In this document: one piece after another, positions 38,607 through 47,297 of the stretch | Position numbering within the stretch: the stretch's first letter is position 1 | Layout of the letters: each line of letters opens with the position of its first letter | Assembly (NCBI RefSeq): GCF_000328685.1 | Contig: NC_019974.1 | Location: 1,417,001-1,481,000, forward strand | DNA length: 64,000 bases | Reading direction: 5' to 3' | Source: Natronococcus occultus SP4 | Lineage (GTDB): Archaea > Halobacteriota > Halobacteria > Halobacteriales > Natrialbaceae | Translations under genes and position numbers: made by a program | Notes under the pieces: generated by a model | What the model saw: only the letters and a program-made list of their open reading frames with translations | Told to the model about the DNA's origin: nothing | Databases searched by the model: none

Positions 38607-38960
38607 CTACTCGTCGTCGGGCGTCTCGACGATCTCGACGACCGACAGCGGTACGTCCCGCAGAGCGCCCCCGACCTCGCTTTTCGCGATCCGGGAGGCG
38701 TGTTCCTCGCTGTCGGCGTTGAAAACCTCCATCTCGAGGGCCAGGCCGACGAGTGCGGTGTCGGCCGCGACGAACGCCGAGTCGAACGGTTCACCACAGG
38801 CCGGACAGCCCGTCGCGCCGACCTCGACCTCGACGTAGTCCAGCCCCTCGCTGTTGAGTCGTTTGCCGGCTTCGCTGACGGCGACACCGATCGCGTCGTC
38901 GATCTCATCGACGTCACGCACCAACCACGCTGCTTCCATCGCGACGAGGTAGTTTCCCAT
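38607..38960 (-). CDS. DUF555 (UPF0212) family protein
   Basis: A 117-residue protein starting MGNYLVAMEAAWLVRDVD, with CPACGEPFD near residue 54 as a small metal site, and an alpha/beta pattern (ALEMEVFNADSEEHA). DUF555 is a conserved archaeal family without assigned role. The long in-frame upstream sequence is not family-like, so ATG 38960 is used. Confidence 0.85.
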   Translation of the reverse strand: MGNYLVAMEAAWLVRDVDEIDDAIGVAVSEAGKRLNSEGLDYVEVEVGATGCPACGEPFDSAFVAADTALVGLALEMEVFNADSEEHASRIAKSEVGGALRDVPLSVVEIVETPDDE

Positions 38961-39244
38961 ACCGGATGGTCGGTCCGGGGGGTTTCCTGCTTTGCGGTTC
39001 GGTTCGGCCGACGGTCGACGGCGCGCACGGGAACCGGATAATTCGCATAAGTTACGAGAATTGGCCGAATCGATTCGGGCCAGGATAGCCGAATCCCGGT
39101 CCCGGACCACATCGAGTTGGCCGTTCTGCAAGTCTGGTTGAATCGCAAGACGGCACCGACTTATTTCTGAATCAACGATCGTTATACTCTTCGCTCGGCA
39201 GGAACACTTATATATCACCTCGGTCTCCCAACGGGTGAACGCCG
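38961..39244. other. 284-base divergent promoter region
   Basis: Lies between the starts of DUF555 and a small membrane protein. AT-rich blocks near 39040-39060 and 39160-39215 include CTTATATAT (39207-39215), about 30 bases upstream of ATG 39245. No gene seen. Confidence 0.45.
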
Positions 39245-39418
39245 ATGAAAACCCGCGTGCACCACGCGACACTGTTCGCACTGTACCAGCTCAGCATCGT
39301 CGTCGGCATCCTCATGATGCCGCTTGCGATGGCGACCCGCCAGGCCGGCTACACCCTCCCGATCCACCGTCTGATCGAAACCGTCGGCGAAGCCTACGAC
39401 GACGTCAACCAGGAGTGA
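39245..39418 (+). CDS. Small membrane protein upstream of psmB
   Basis: A 57-residue protein: MKTRVHHATLFALYQ, one long hydrophobic helix (LSIVVGILMMPLAMA), then a short amphipathic and acidic end (GEAYDDVNQE). Codon use is typical of the genome, and the TATA box at 39207-39214 sits at the leaderless spacing, so it is likely real despite its size. Function unknown; it lies 132 bases ahead of psmB with its own promoter between. Confidence 0.65.
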   Translation: MKTRVHHATLFALYQLSIVVGILMMPLAMATRQAGYTLPIHRLIETVGEAYDDVNQE

Positions 39419-39517
39419 ACTGGGACCGTTTTCCGTTCGATGCCGTTCCAGCACCGCTCTCGATCGACGGCGCCGTACGGACCGTCGGTACCGGAAACGA
39501 GCGTTGTGACCGCCGAT

Positions 39518-39526
39518 GTTTTATAT
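39518..39526 (+). promoter_or_regulatory. TATA box of psmB
   Basis: GTTTTATAT lies 25-33 bases upstream of the psmB ATG at 39551; the mRNA should be leaderless. Confidence 0.6.
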
Positions 39527-39550
39527 GGCCCCGACCGTAACCTTCGGTCA

Positions 39551-40282
39551 ATGCGTACGCCTACTCACGACTCGGACTTTTCCCGAACGAGCGAGCAGCT
39601 GTCGGCGGAGGTCAACCCCTACGAGCCCGAACTCGGCTCGCTGCCACAGAACGACCTCTCGGCGGCCGACCTCGACAATGTCAACAAGACCGGGACGACG
39701 ACGATCGGTATCACGACCGCCGACGGCGTCGTCATCGCGACGGACATGCGCGCCAGCCTCGGTGGCCGATTCGTCTCGAACAAGAACGTTCAGAAGGTCG
39801 AGCAGATCCATCCCACTGGTGCGCTGACGATGGTCGGCAGCGTCGGCGGTGCCCAGTCGTTCATCAAGAGCCTGCGCGCCGAGGTCAATCTCAACGAGGC
39901 CCGACGCGGCGAGGCCATGAGCATCGACGCGCTCGCGACCCTCGCCGGAAACTTCGCCCGCGGCGGCCCCTTCTTCGCCATCCACCCGATCCTGGGCGGT
40001 GTCGACGAGGAGGGTAGCCACGTCTACAGCATCGACCCCGCCGGCGGCGTCATGGAAGACGACTACACCGTCACCGGCTCCGGGATGCAGCTGGCCTACG
40101 GTCACCTAGAGCAGGCCTACGAGGACGACATGTCCAACGAGGAGGCCAAGACGGTCGCCGCACGCAGCATCAAGTCCGCGGCCGAACGCGACACCGGCTC
40201 CGGGAACGGCGTGTTCCTCTGTGAGATCACCGAGGAGAGCGTCGACATCCACGGCCACCACGACTTCGACGAAGTCATATAA
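39551..40282 (+). CDS. psmB: Proteasome beta subunit PsmB
   Basis: A 243-residue archaeal 20S proteasome beta subunit. An acidic propeptide of about 48 residues is cut before TTTIGITT (after NKTG), exposing the catalytic Thr. Lys in SNKNVQKVEQI and Asp in ATDMRAS (the Thr1-Asp17-Lys33 set) are present, and GSGMQLAYGHLE and the Asp/Ser near SAAERDTGSGNG follow. It forms the inner proteolytic rings. The alpha subunit gene is not in this window. Confidence 0.96.
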   Translation: MRTPTHDSDFSRTSEQLSAEVNPYEPELGSLPQNDLSAADLDNVNKTGTTTIGITTADGVVIATDMRASLGGRFVSNKNVQKVEQIHPTGALTMVGSVGGAQSFIKSLRAEVNLNEARRGEAMSIDALATLAGNFARGGPFFAIHPILGGVDEEGSHVYSIDPAGGVMEDDYTVTGSGMQLAYGHLEQAYEDDMSNEEAKTVAARSIKSAAERDTGSGNGVFLCEITEESVDIHGHHDFDEVI

Positions 40283-40390
40283 TCCGCTCGTCGCTCGATC
40301 GCGGCTGCTTTTCCGTCTTGTTCGGTTCCTGCGAGCGCCGTTGCCGTTCTCGGACGCGATAGCGACGTCGCAACCATCACTGGGACAACA

Positions 40391-40397
40391 GTTATAC
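40391..40397 (+). promoter_or_regulatory. TATA box of the acyl-CoA synthetase gene
   Basis: GTTATAC lies 24-30 bases upstream of ATG 40421. Confidence 0.45.
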
Positions 40398-40420
40398 TGC
40401 ATGTTGTTAGTTGGTATCAT

Positions 40421-42106
40421 ATGGCGGTAGAACATAATCTCGAGAGCTACGAGGCGGCCCGTGAATCGTTCGACTGGGACGACATCTACGCCGACGCCGA
40501 CTGGGACGCCCCCGAGGAGATCAACATCGGCCACGAGGTCTGCGACCGTCACGTCGAGGACGGGGATCGGGTCGCGCTCCGACAGGTCGGCGTCGACGGC
40601 GAGTCCCGCACCCTCACGTTCGAGGACGTGGCCGAGCGAACGAACCGGTTCGCGAACGTCCTCGAGGAACTCGAGATCGAACGGGGCGAGCGCGTGTTCT
40701 CCTACATGCCTCGGATCCCGGAACACTACGTCGCGCTGGTGGGAACGCTCAAGCGCGGCGCCGTCTTTGGCGGGGTCAACGAGCGGTTCGGTCCCGACGG
40801 GATCTCCTATCGACTCGAGGACTGCGACGCCTCGGCGGTCGTCACGACCAGCGACAACTTAGACACCGTCGAGGACGCCCTCGCTGACGCCCCTTCGGTC
40901 GAGCACGTCCTCGTCGTCGACCGGGGCGAGGGGGTCGGCGAGCGGGTCAATCTGGCGGACGCGCTCGCGGACGCCGCCCCGGAGTACGACACTGTCCGGA
41001 CGAGCGGCGAGGACGACGCCCTGCTGTACTACACCAGCGGGACCACCGGGCCCGCGAAGGGGGTGCTCCACAAACACCGCTGGGTCACCGGCGTGGCTGC
41101 CACCCAGCAGTTCGCGGTCGACCTCCGTGAGGACGACTGCTACTGGTCGACGGGCGATCTGGGCTGGCTCACGGGACCGATCAACACCCTGGGCGCGTGG
41201 TTCTGGGGGACTGAACTGTTCACCTACGAGGGCGAGTTCGACCCCGAGACCTGGGCCGACCTGCTCGACGAGTACCCGATCACGGTGCTTTTCAGCGTTC
41301 CGACTGCCTACCGGATGCTCCGGGAGAACGAGGCCGTCCTCGAGGGCTGCGAGCTCGATCTTCGCCATGCGCTCTCGATCGGCGAACCGCTCTCGGCGGG
41401 TGTCGTCGAGTGGGGCGAGGACGTCCTCGGCGTGACCGTCCACGACACCTACGGCCAGACCGAGACGGGCAACATGATCATCAACAACTACCCGACGATG
41501 GAGCTGCGGCCGGGCAGCATGGGGAAGCCGCTGCCCGGGATCACGGCCGAAATCGTCGACCCCGAGACCGGTGAGGTTCTCGGGCCGGGCGAGACGGGCG
41601 AGATCGCCCAGCGGGGTGACTACCCCTGTTTCTTCGCCGAGTACTGGCGGAAACCCGAGAAGACCCGGGATTGCTTCGTCGACGGACCCGACGGCGAGTG
41701 GTACCTCTCGGGTGACCTGGCACACAGGGACGAGGACGGCTACTTCTGGTTCGAGGGACGGGCCGACGACGTGATCATCTCCTCGGGGTACCGGATCGGC
41801 CCCTTCGAGGTCGAGAGCTCGCTGGGCGAACACGAGGCGGTCGCGGAGGCCGCGGTCGTCCCGAAGCCCGACCGCCAGCGTGGGACAATCGTCAAGGCCT
41901 ACGTCGTTCCGAGCGAGTCCGCTGACCCCACGGAAGCCACAAAAGAGGACATCAAGACCTACGTCCGGGAGGAGCTCTCGGCCCACGAGTATCCCCGCGA
42001 GATCGAGTTCCGCGAGGAGCTCCCGAAGACGGTGACCGGGAAGATTCGCCGCACCGAACTGCAGGACGACGCCGCCGAAGAGGCGGGCGAGGCCGAAACG
42101 GCGTAA
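40421..42106 (+). CDS. AMP-forming acyl-CoA synthetase (acetyl/medium-chain type)
   Basis: A 561-residue adenylate-forming enzyme. Motifs: YYTSGTTGPAKGVLHKH near 204 (A3 phosphate loop), HDTYGQTETGNMI near 346 (A5), YLSGDLAHRDEDGY near 427 and ADDVIISSGYRIGPFEVE near 448 (A7/A8 hinge), and the acylation Lys in PKTVTGKIRRTEL near 535 (A10). It activates a carboxylic acid to its CoA thioester with ATP. An acetyl or short/medium-chain substrate is likely; chain length cannot be told. Confidence 0.9.
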   Translation: MAVEHNLESYEAARESFDWDDIYADADWDAPEEINIGHEVCDRHVEDGDRVALRQVGVDGESRTLTFEDVAERTNRFANVLEELEIERGERVFSYMPRIPEHYVALVGTLKRGAVFGGVNERFGPDGISYRLEDCDASAVVTTSDNLDTVEDALADAPSVEHVLVVDRGEGVGERVNLADALADAAPEYDTVRTSGEDDALLYYTSGTTGPAKGVLHKHRWVTGVAATQQFAVDLREDDCYWSTGDLGWLTGPINTLGAWFWGTELFTYEGEFDPETWADLLDEYPITVLFSVPTAYRMLRENEAVLEGCELDLRHALSIGEPLSAGVVEWGEDVLGVTVHDTYGQTETGNMIINNYPTMELRPGSMGKPLPGITAEIVDPETGEVLGPGETGEIAQRGDYPCFFAEYWRKPEKTRDCFVDGPDGEWYLSGDLAHRDEDGYFWFEGRADDVIISSGYRIGPFEVESSLGEHEAVAEAAVVPKPDRQRGTIVKAYVVPSESADPTEATKEDIKTYVREELSAHEYPREIEFREELPKTVTGKIRRTELQDDAAEEAGEAETA

Positions 42107-42135
42107 CGGAAGAAGGGGTCGCGAGGCTGCGTTCG

Positions 42136-43266
42136 TCAGTCCGACTGCTGTGTGGTCTCGAGTTCGGGTGTGGCCTCTGACTCGGCGATCTCGGGGGTCT
42201 CGATCCGCTGTGCGCGGCCCGTCTCGCTCGATCGGTAGATCGCGTCGATGACCCGCTGGACCGTCAGGGCCTCCTCGACCGTGTTCGTCTCGGGCTCGAC
42301 GCCCGCGGCGACCGTCTCGAGGAACCGGGCGTCCTGCTCCTGGTGGCCCGTCAGCGAGGCGTCGCCGGTGAGGCTGACGTCGGCGTAGTGATCGCAGCCG
42401 GCCGTGCCGGCCTCGAGGATCTCCATGTCCGTCGAGCCGATGTCGAACTGGGCGCCCGCGTCGGTCCCCCGCACGCGGAACTCCATGCTCGGCTCGCGGT
42501 TGGTCGCCCACGCGGCCTCGAGCGAGATCGTTCGGCCGTCCTTGCAGCGAACGAAGGCGCTGACCGAGTCGTCGACCTCGTAGGTCTCTGCGGTTCCGTC
42601 CCAGGCGTCGCCGAACCCGTCGGGGTCGGCGTAGTCGTCGTCCATCCCGAACGTCGAGCGGGCGACGCCGCTGACCTCGACGACCTCGGGAAAGTCCATC
42701 GCGTACAGCGCGAGGTCGATCGCGTGGACGCCGATGTCGAGCAGCGACCCCCCGCCGGCGAGGTCGGCGTCGGTGAACCACGAGCCGGGACCGGGCACCC
42801 CGCGCCGTCGAACGTAGTTGGCCTCGACGTGGGTGAGCTCGCCGAAGCGGTCGCGTTGCTCGTCGAACATCGCCATCGAGGCGGCGTGGCGGTTGTGGAA
42901 CCCGACCATGCAGATTCCCTCGGCCTCGGCCGCCGCGTCGGCGATCCGCTCGGCGCTCTCTAACGTGTGGGCCAGCGGCTTCTCGACGAGGACGTGGTTA
43001 CCGGCCTCGAGGGCGTCGATCGTGATCGGCTCGTGAAAGCGGTTCGGCGTCGTCACGATGACGGCGTCGACGTCCTCGTCGACGACCAGTCCCTCGTGGG
43101 TCTCGTAGGTTCTGGCACCGAACTCGGCGGCGAACCCCTCGCGCTGGTCCTCGACGAGGTCCGCGCCGGCGACGACCTCGGCGCCGAACTCCTCGACGCT
43201 CCGGGCGTGGAGGTGGCCCATCCCGCCGAGACCGACGACGCCGACGCCGATGTCCGCCTCGATCAC
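42136..43266 (-). CDS. Gfo/Idh/MocA family oxidoreductase
   Basis: A 376-residue NAD(P)-dependent sugar-type dehydrogenase. Rossmann GVVGLGGMGHLHAR near residue 9, VEKPLA near 94 with the conserved Lys, and the GGSLLDIGVHAIDLAL block with catalytic Asp/His near 172. GTG start at 43266. It is divergent from a ThuA-type gene, a pairing common in sugar or polyol catabolism. Substrate unknown. Confidence 0.9.
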   Translation of the reverse strand: MIEADIGVGVVGLGGMGHLHARSVEEFGAEVVAGADLVEDQREGFAAEFGARTYETHEGLVVDEDVDAVIVTTPNRFHEPITIDALEAGNHVLVEKPLAHTLESAERIADAAAEAEGICMVGFHNRHAASMAMFDEQRDRFGELTHVEANYVRRRGVPGPGSWFTDADLAGGGSLLDIGVHAIDLALYAMDFPEVVEVSGVARSTFGMDDDYADPDGFGDAWDGTAETYEVDDSVSAFVRCKDGRTISLEAAWATNREPSMEFRVRGTDAGAQFDIGSTDMEILEAGTAGCDHYADVSLTGDASLTGHQEQDARFLETVAAGVEPETNTVEEALTVQRVIDAIYRSSETGRAQRIETPEIAESEATPELETTQQSD

Positions 43267-43586
43267 TGAGAAACCCCCCGTTTCTCACCCGTCGTTTCGA
43301 TTTCTGCACCGAAAACCCCGAATTTCGCTGTCGTTTGCGTACGATCCTGATTCATACCGAAACGCGGGCAGCGATCGAGATAAGTATTGTGTCCCGCAAA
43401 TCTGTACATCGACTGTTCATATACACTCGGCGATAGTATTCCCGAATAAAACCACCGACGAATACGGTCCGAACTCCGCGATTACTCTCCGTCCGGAGCT
43501 CACCGTCCGAATAAATTATCCATTGTGTCCCGCCGCGAGGACGCCGACCGGTCCAGCTAAGGACGTGCGGGCGGGAGCTCCCGGCC
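43267..43586. other. 320-base divergent promoter region of the Gfo/Idh and ThuA genes
   Basis: No gene seen. AT-rich blocks near 43320-43450 (for example CATATACAC at 43419) and GAATAAATTATCC at 43510 may be promoter elements. The last sits about 65 bases before the ThuA start, implying a 5' leader. Confidence 0.45.
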
Positions 43587-44282
43587 ATGGTCGCAGTCAC
43601 AATCTGGAACGAGTTCCGACACGAACAGGAAGAGGAAGAGGCCGCCGCAGTCTATCCCGACGGGATCCACGGGGCGCTGGCCGACGTCTTCGCTGACGCC
43701 CACGAGGTGCGGACGGCCACCCTCGACGAACCGGAACACGGGCTCACCGAGGACGTCCTCGATGCCACCGACGTCTTGCTGTGGTGGGGTCACATCGCTC
43801 ACGACGAGGTCGACGACGAGATCGTCGACCGGGTCCAGGAGCGCGTCCTCGAGGGGATGGGGCTGATCGTCCTCCACTCCGGCCACTTCTCGAAGATCTT
43901 CAAGCGGCTCATGGGGACGACCTGTAACCTCCAGTGGCGCGAGGACGGCGGTCGCGAGCGGCTGTGGGTCGTCGACCCCGGCCACCCGATCGCCGACGGG
44001 CTCGGGGAGTCGATCGAACTCCCGACGACGGAGATGTACGGCGAGCCGTTCGACGTCCCCGAACCCGACCGACTCGTCTTCACGAGCTGGTTCGAGGGCG
44101 GCGAGGTGTTCCGCAGCGGCTGCTGTTACCGGCGCGGGAACGGCCGGATCTTCTACTTCCGACCGGGTCACGAGACGTACCCGATCTACGAGAACGAGGA
44201 TATCCAGCGGGTCCTGAAGAACGCGGTCGAGTGGGCGAGTCCGCGTGCGGGCTCGCCACGGACGTTCGGGGAACGCGAGTGA
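43587..44282 (+). CDS. ThuA-like (trehalose utilisation) domain protein
   Basis: A 231-residue protein of the class I glutamine amidotransferase-like fold. It starts [12 protein letters not shown], has [14 protein letters not shown] near 53, [12 protein letters not shown] near 92, [14 protein letters not shown] near 150 and [15 protein letters not shown] near 190, all ThuA-type blocks. ThuA converts oxidised disaccharides in some bacteria. Together with the divergent Gfo/Idh gene it suggests a sugar-derivative pathway. Confidence 0.88.
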   Translation: MVAVTIWNEFRHEQEEEEAAAVYPDGIHGALADVFADAHEVRTATLDEPEHGLTEDVLDATDVLLWWGHIAHDEVDDEIVDRVQERVLEGMGLIVLHSGHFSKIFKRLMGTTCNLQWREDGGRERLWVVDPGHPIADGLGESIELPTTEMYGEPFDVPEPDRLVFTSWFEGGEVFRSGCCYRRGNGRIFYFRPGHETYPIYENEDIQRVLKNAVEWASPRAGSPRTFGERE

Positions 44283-44312
44283 GCGGCGACCGGCGCCTCC
44301 TCGTCGGCGAAG

Positions 44313-45164
44313 CTACAGTTCCTGGCGACCCTCGTCGGTGATCACGCTCTCGAGCAACTCGATCGGCGTGGCGTCGTAGGAGGGGTTCTCGATCGCGAAC
44401 CCCTCGGCGGGCTCGGACATCACCTCGCTGCCGGGGCGGTACTCGTTCTCGAAGACGAACCCCTCGCCGACGATCTTCGAGGCCGAGCCGACGACCGTGA
44501 CCGGGACGTCGAGCTGGGCCGCCGTCGCGGCGATCGGGAAGGTCCCGACGCGGTTGTACAGCGTCTCGTCGACGATACAGTCCATCCCGACGACGACCCG
44601 ATCGCAGTCCTCGAGGTAGAGCCCGTGGGCGCTGTCGGTGATCAGCGTCGCGTCGACGCCCTCCAGATCGGCGAGGGACCGAGCCGTCTTGCGACCGATG
44701 TAGCGCGGGCGAGCCTCGGTGATGTAGACCTCGAACTCCTTGCCGGCCTCGACGGCCCGTTCGAGGGCCTCGAGGACCGTCGAGGAGTAGTCGTGGGTCA
44801 GCAGGGTGGCGCTGTCCTCGAGATACTCGACGGCGTTCTCGGCGGCCAGATCCTTCCCCGATTCGACCCGGGAGACGACCGCGTCGATTCGCTCCTGGGT
44901 GAGTTCCTTGGCCTCCGGGACCGTGTCGACGTCGGCCTCGGTGACGTCGTCGACGACCTCACGGACGGCGTTCTGGAGCGAGGCGTGAGAGGGGTTCGCC
45001 CGGCGCAGTACCGACCCGTTGCGCTCGAGGGCGCGTTCGTACTCCTCGAGTGTGGCGAACTCCCGTTCGAGGAGCTCCTCGAGCGCTCGCGTCGCGTTTA
45101 CCGCGACTACCGAGGAGCTGTGTGTCTGCAGGTCCTTGATCTCCTCGACCGTCTCGTCGATCAT
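44313..45164 (-). CDS. eIF2B alpha/beta/delta-family protein
   Basis: A 283-residue protein. An N-terminal helical region holds SSVVAVNATRALEELL near 17; the C-terminal Rossmann-like half holds VYITEARPRYIGRKTARSL near 147, LITDSAHGLYLEDCDRVVVGMD near 172 and NRVGTFPIAATAAQLDVPV near 208. These match archaeal aIF2B-like proteins, which overlap in sequence with ribose-1,5-bisphosphate isomerases and methylthioribose-1-phosphate isomerases. The Asp in GMDCIVDE and Cys are kept less clearly, so translation factor against isomerase cannot be settled. Confidence 0.8.
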   Translation of the reverse strand: MIDETVEEIKDLQTHSSSVVAVNATRALEELLEREFATLEEYERALERNGSVLRRANPSHASLQNAVREVVDDVTEADVDTVPEAKELTQERIDAVVSRVESGKDLAAENAVEYLEDSATLLTHDYSSTVLEALERAVEAGKEFEVYITEARPRYIGRKTARSLADLEGVDATLITDSAHGLYLEDCDRVVVGMDCIVDETLYNRVGTFPIAATAAQLDVPVTVVGSASKIVGEGFVFENEYRPGSEVMSEPAEGFAIENPSYDATPIELLESVITDEGRQEL

Positions 45165-45225
45165 ACCTCCACGGATTCCCGTGAAGGCAAAAGGTGTTCC
45201 GGGTGTCCTCGCGATCCGAACGCGG

Positions 45226-45549
45226 CTACGCGTCGTCGAACTCGAAGCTCCGAACCAGTTCGTCCGCGATGCGCTCGCGAAACTCCGCGAGGACGGTGTC
45301 GAACTGCTCGGTGTCGTCGACCGCGGCCCGGACGTCCTCGACGCGCTCGTCGGGCAGCTCGATCCGGAACTCGCGGTCGCCGACGTAGACGGGCTCGCTC
45401 TCGCTCAACACCTTCCGGTCGATCGCACGGAGGATCTCCGACTCGTACCGGCCGTGGAGCTGGTCGTAGGCGTTCGAGTACGCCGCCTCGAGCTCCTCGA
45501 AGTAGTGGACGTACTTCTCCTCGAACTTCTCGGGGTCGAACTCGGTCAC
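45226..45549 (-). CDS. Conserved haloarchaeal protein of unknown function
   Basis: About 107 residues from the GTG at 45549 (VTEFDPEKFEEKYVHYF), largely charged helices with AIDRKVLSESEPVYVGD in the middle. It looks like a small haloarchaeal DUF family, possibly DUF5783. In-frame sequence upstream is Arg/Pro-rich and was not used. No signal peptide or membrane segment. Confidence 0.7.
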   Translation of the reverse strand: MTEFDPEKFEEKYVHYFEELEAAYSNAYDQLHGRYESEILRAIDRKVLSESEPVYVGDREFRIELPDERVEDVRAAVDDTEQFDTVLAEFRERIADELVRSFEFDDA

Positions 45550-45676
45550 GGGTGGTGTTCGGGGAGCGAGGGGGTAAACGGTTCGGGACCCCGACGTCCT
45601 CGGCACGGCCCACGGTTCGTCGAGGACGGAGCGTCCGTCCCGCAGGCTTACCTTCGCGAACTCCCTAGAGCTGGTG

Positions 45677-46000
45677 ATGACCGTTACCGTCCGCTACACC
45701 TGTCCCCACTGCGACGCGGTCCACAGCCTCGAGCGCCCGCCCGATCTCGCCGACCGCTCGGTGACGACGGTCTCCCAGCCGGGCTGGGAGTACGCTTCCC
45801 CCGACGACCCCGATCGCGAGGACGCCGACGGGATCGCCTTCGTCTGTGGCGAGGACGGCCCGACGACGGATCTCGACGGCGAGCCCGTGGAGGGCTGTGA
45901 CCGTTCGTTCTACCTCAACTTCGTCAGGTACGAACACGGCGTCGAACTCGATCCCGATCCGCCGACGTACGGCGGCCCGCGGTTCGATTTCAACGCGTGA
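45677..46000 (+). CDS. Zinc-finger-like haloarchaeal protein
   Basis: A 107-residue acidic protein with CPHC near residue 8 and a later VCGEDG...GCDRSF pair, giving a possible four-Cys zinc site. ATG 45677 is preferred over GTG 45674. Family not recognised. Typical codon use. Confidence 0.65.
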   Translation: MTVTVRYTCPHCDAVHSLERPPDLADRSVTTVSQPGWEYASPDDPDREDADGIAFVCGEDGPTTDLDGEPVEGCDRSFYLNFVRYEHGVELDPDPPTYGGPRFDFNA

Positions 46001-46082
46001 GAAGCTGTTGTTCGGACCGCTACGCATAGGACAAGTACTGTTTGGTACTTTCGAATACAGGAGAGTGAAAAGAACAAACTGG

Positions 46083-46277
46083 TTATAACTTCTCGGCGAT
46101 TTCCTCAGCAGTAGTCACCAGTCGATAGAGTAGATAAATGACACCCAAACCGCCGAGAACGAGAAGTGCAGGAATGGGTTCAAGGCCTAACAGAGAGACT
46201 ATAGCAACCCCAACAAGCAACGAGAGAAAAAGTTCGGCCAACGTTCTGTGGGGATGATCGGTATGAGAGGAGGCCAT
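46083..46277 (-). CDS. Small two-helix membrane protein
   Basis: A 64-residue protein with two hydrophobic helices (LFLSLLVGVAIVSLLGL and ALLVLGGLGVIYLLY; each given up to 17 residues) and short charged ends. The local DNA is clearly more AT-rich than the neighbours and uses A/T at third positions more often, which suggests recent transfer. No family recognised. Confidence 0.55.
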   Translation of the reverse strand: MASSHTDHPHRTLAELFLSLLVGVAIVSLLGLEPIPALLVLGGLGVIYLLYRLVTTAEEIAEKL

Positions 46278-46329
46278 ATTTTGATTTCAGATTCTTGATT
46301 GAAATTCTTTGTGAAAATGGGTGGTCTAA

Positions 46330-46413
46330 GGTGCTGGTTGAGACGCTCAGCGTTAGGTACGCATCCCTACGTAACGCAGTCCCCTCGAAATCCGAGTTCG
46401 CCGTCAGCACCCG
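46330..46413. repeat. Nested inverted repeats upstream of the TRIC gene
   Basis: GGTGCTG near 46330 pairs with CAGCACC near 46407-46413, and GCGTTA near 46350 pairs with TAACGC near 46372, so the RNA or DNA could fold as a long arm with an inner hairpin. It lies in an AT-richer patch about 80 bases ahead of the TRIC gene. It may be a 5' regulatory structure or a remnant of a mobile element end. Confidence 0.4.
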
Positions 46414-46493
46414 TAGAGCAGCCGTCCAGAGCGAAACCGCAACAATTCTCGCATACGTAGCGTTCAAGGCGTCTTTTCCCGTAGCCGCGGGTA

Positions 46494-47150
46494 GTGACCC
46501 AAGAGCTCATCGGGGTGTTGTTCGGCGACCCGTTCGCCGTGATGAACACGATCGGGCTGGTCGCGTTCGCACTCGTCGGCTCGAGCAAGGCGATTCGCGA
46601 GCGGTTCGATCTGTTCGGCATCGCCGTCGTCGGACTGGCCATGGCGTTCGCCGGCGGGGTGACACGCGACGTCCTCGTGGCCCGCGTACCGTTAGCGCTG
46701 CAGTCGCCGATCGAGATCGCACTCGGACTGCTCGGCGTGAGTTTGGCGATCGCCCTGAGCGTCGTACTGCGCTCCCCGGACGATCACCCGATCACGCTCG
46801 TTTCGGACGCGATCGGACTCGCGGCCTTCGCCACGACCGGAGCCATCGTCGCGACGGAGACCGGCGTGTCGGCGTTCGGCGTCGTGGCTATCGCGACGAT
46901 CAACGCGGCAGGCGGTGGTGCGGTCGCCGATATCCTCCTCGATCGATCACCCTTTATCCTCCTCGAGGACTTCTATGCGAGCTGTGCAGTGCTGGGCGGG
47001 AGTGCGTACTGGCTGGCCGGAGCTGTGGGTGCGACCGCGGGGACCGCTGCCGCGGCGTGTGCAGCGGTGACGCTCGCGACCCGGCTGGCTGCGGTGTCGT
47101 ACGGCTGGAGTCTCCCGACGGCACAGAAGCTGGAATCGTTCGGCAAGTAG
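46494..47150 (+). CDS. TRIC/UPF0126 family membrane protein
   Basis: A 218-residue protein with six to seven membrane helices in two similar three-helix halves: NTIGLVAFALVGSSKAI with AFAGGVTRDVL in the first, SDAIGLAAFATTGAI with NAAGGGAVADIL in the second. This matches the bacterial/archaeal TRIC cation channel family (UPF0126), of which some members move glycine or potassium. GTG start at 46494; the upstream 200 bases hold inverted repeats. Confidence 0.85.
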   Translation: MTQELIGVLFGDPFAVMNTIGLVAFALVGSSKAIRERFDLFGIAVVGLAMAFAGGVTRDVLVARVPLALQSPIEIALGLLGVSLAIALSVVLRSPDDHPITLVSDAIGLAAFATTGAIVATETGVSAFGVVAIATINAAGGGAVADILLDRSPFILLEDFYASCAVLGGSAYWLAGAVGATAGTAAAACAAVTLATRLAAVSYGWSLPTAQKLESFGK

Positions 47151-47297
47151 CTCGAGCTCGTCTCCGTTACAGTCGCGAGAGGCGTCCGCCGTCCGGTTCG
47201 ATCCGCTCCAGCCGTACTTCCGCACCCGGATCGCCTCCTCCATCGGACACCGATATCCGAACACAACCCTTTTCGACGGCGGGCCGTACCCTCCGGT

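Noticed and set aside
46367-46642. Transposase remnant suggested by a YVCENC motif on the minus strand
   Set aside because: One Cys pair in a short frame is not enough; no other transposase block or terminal repeat with target duplication is visible.
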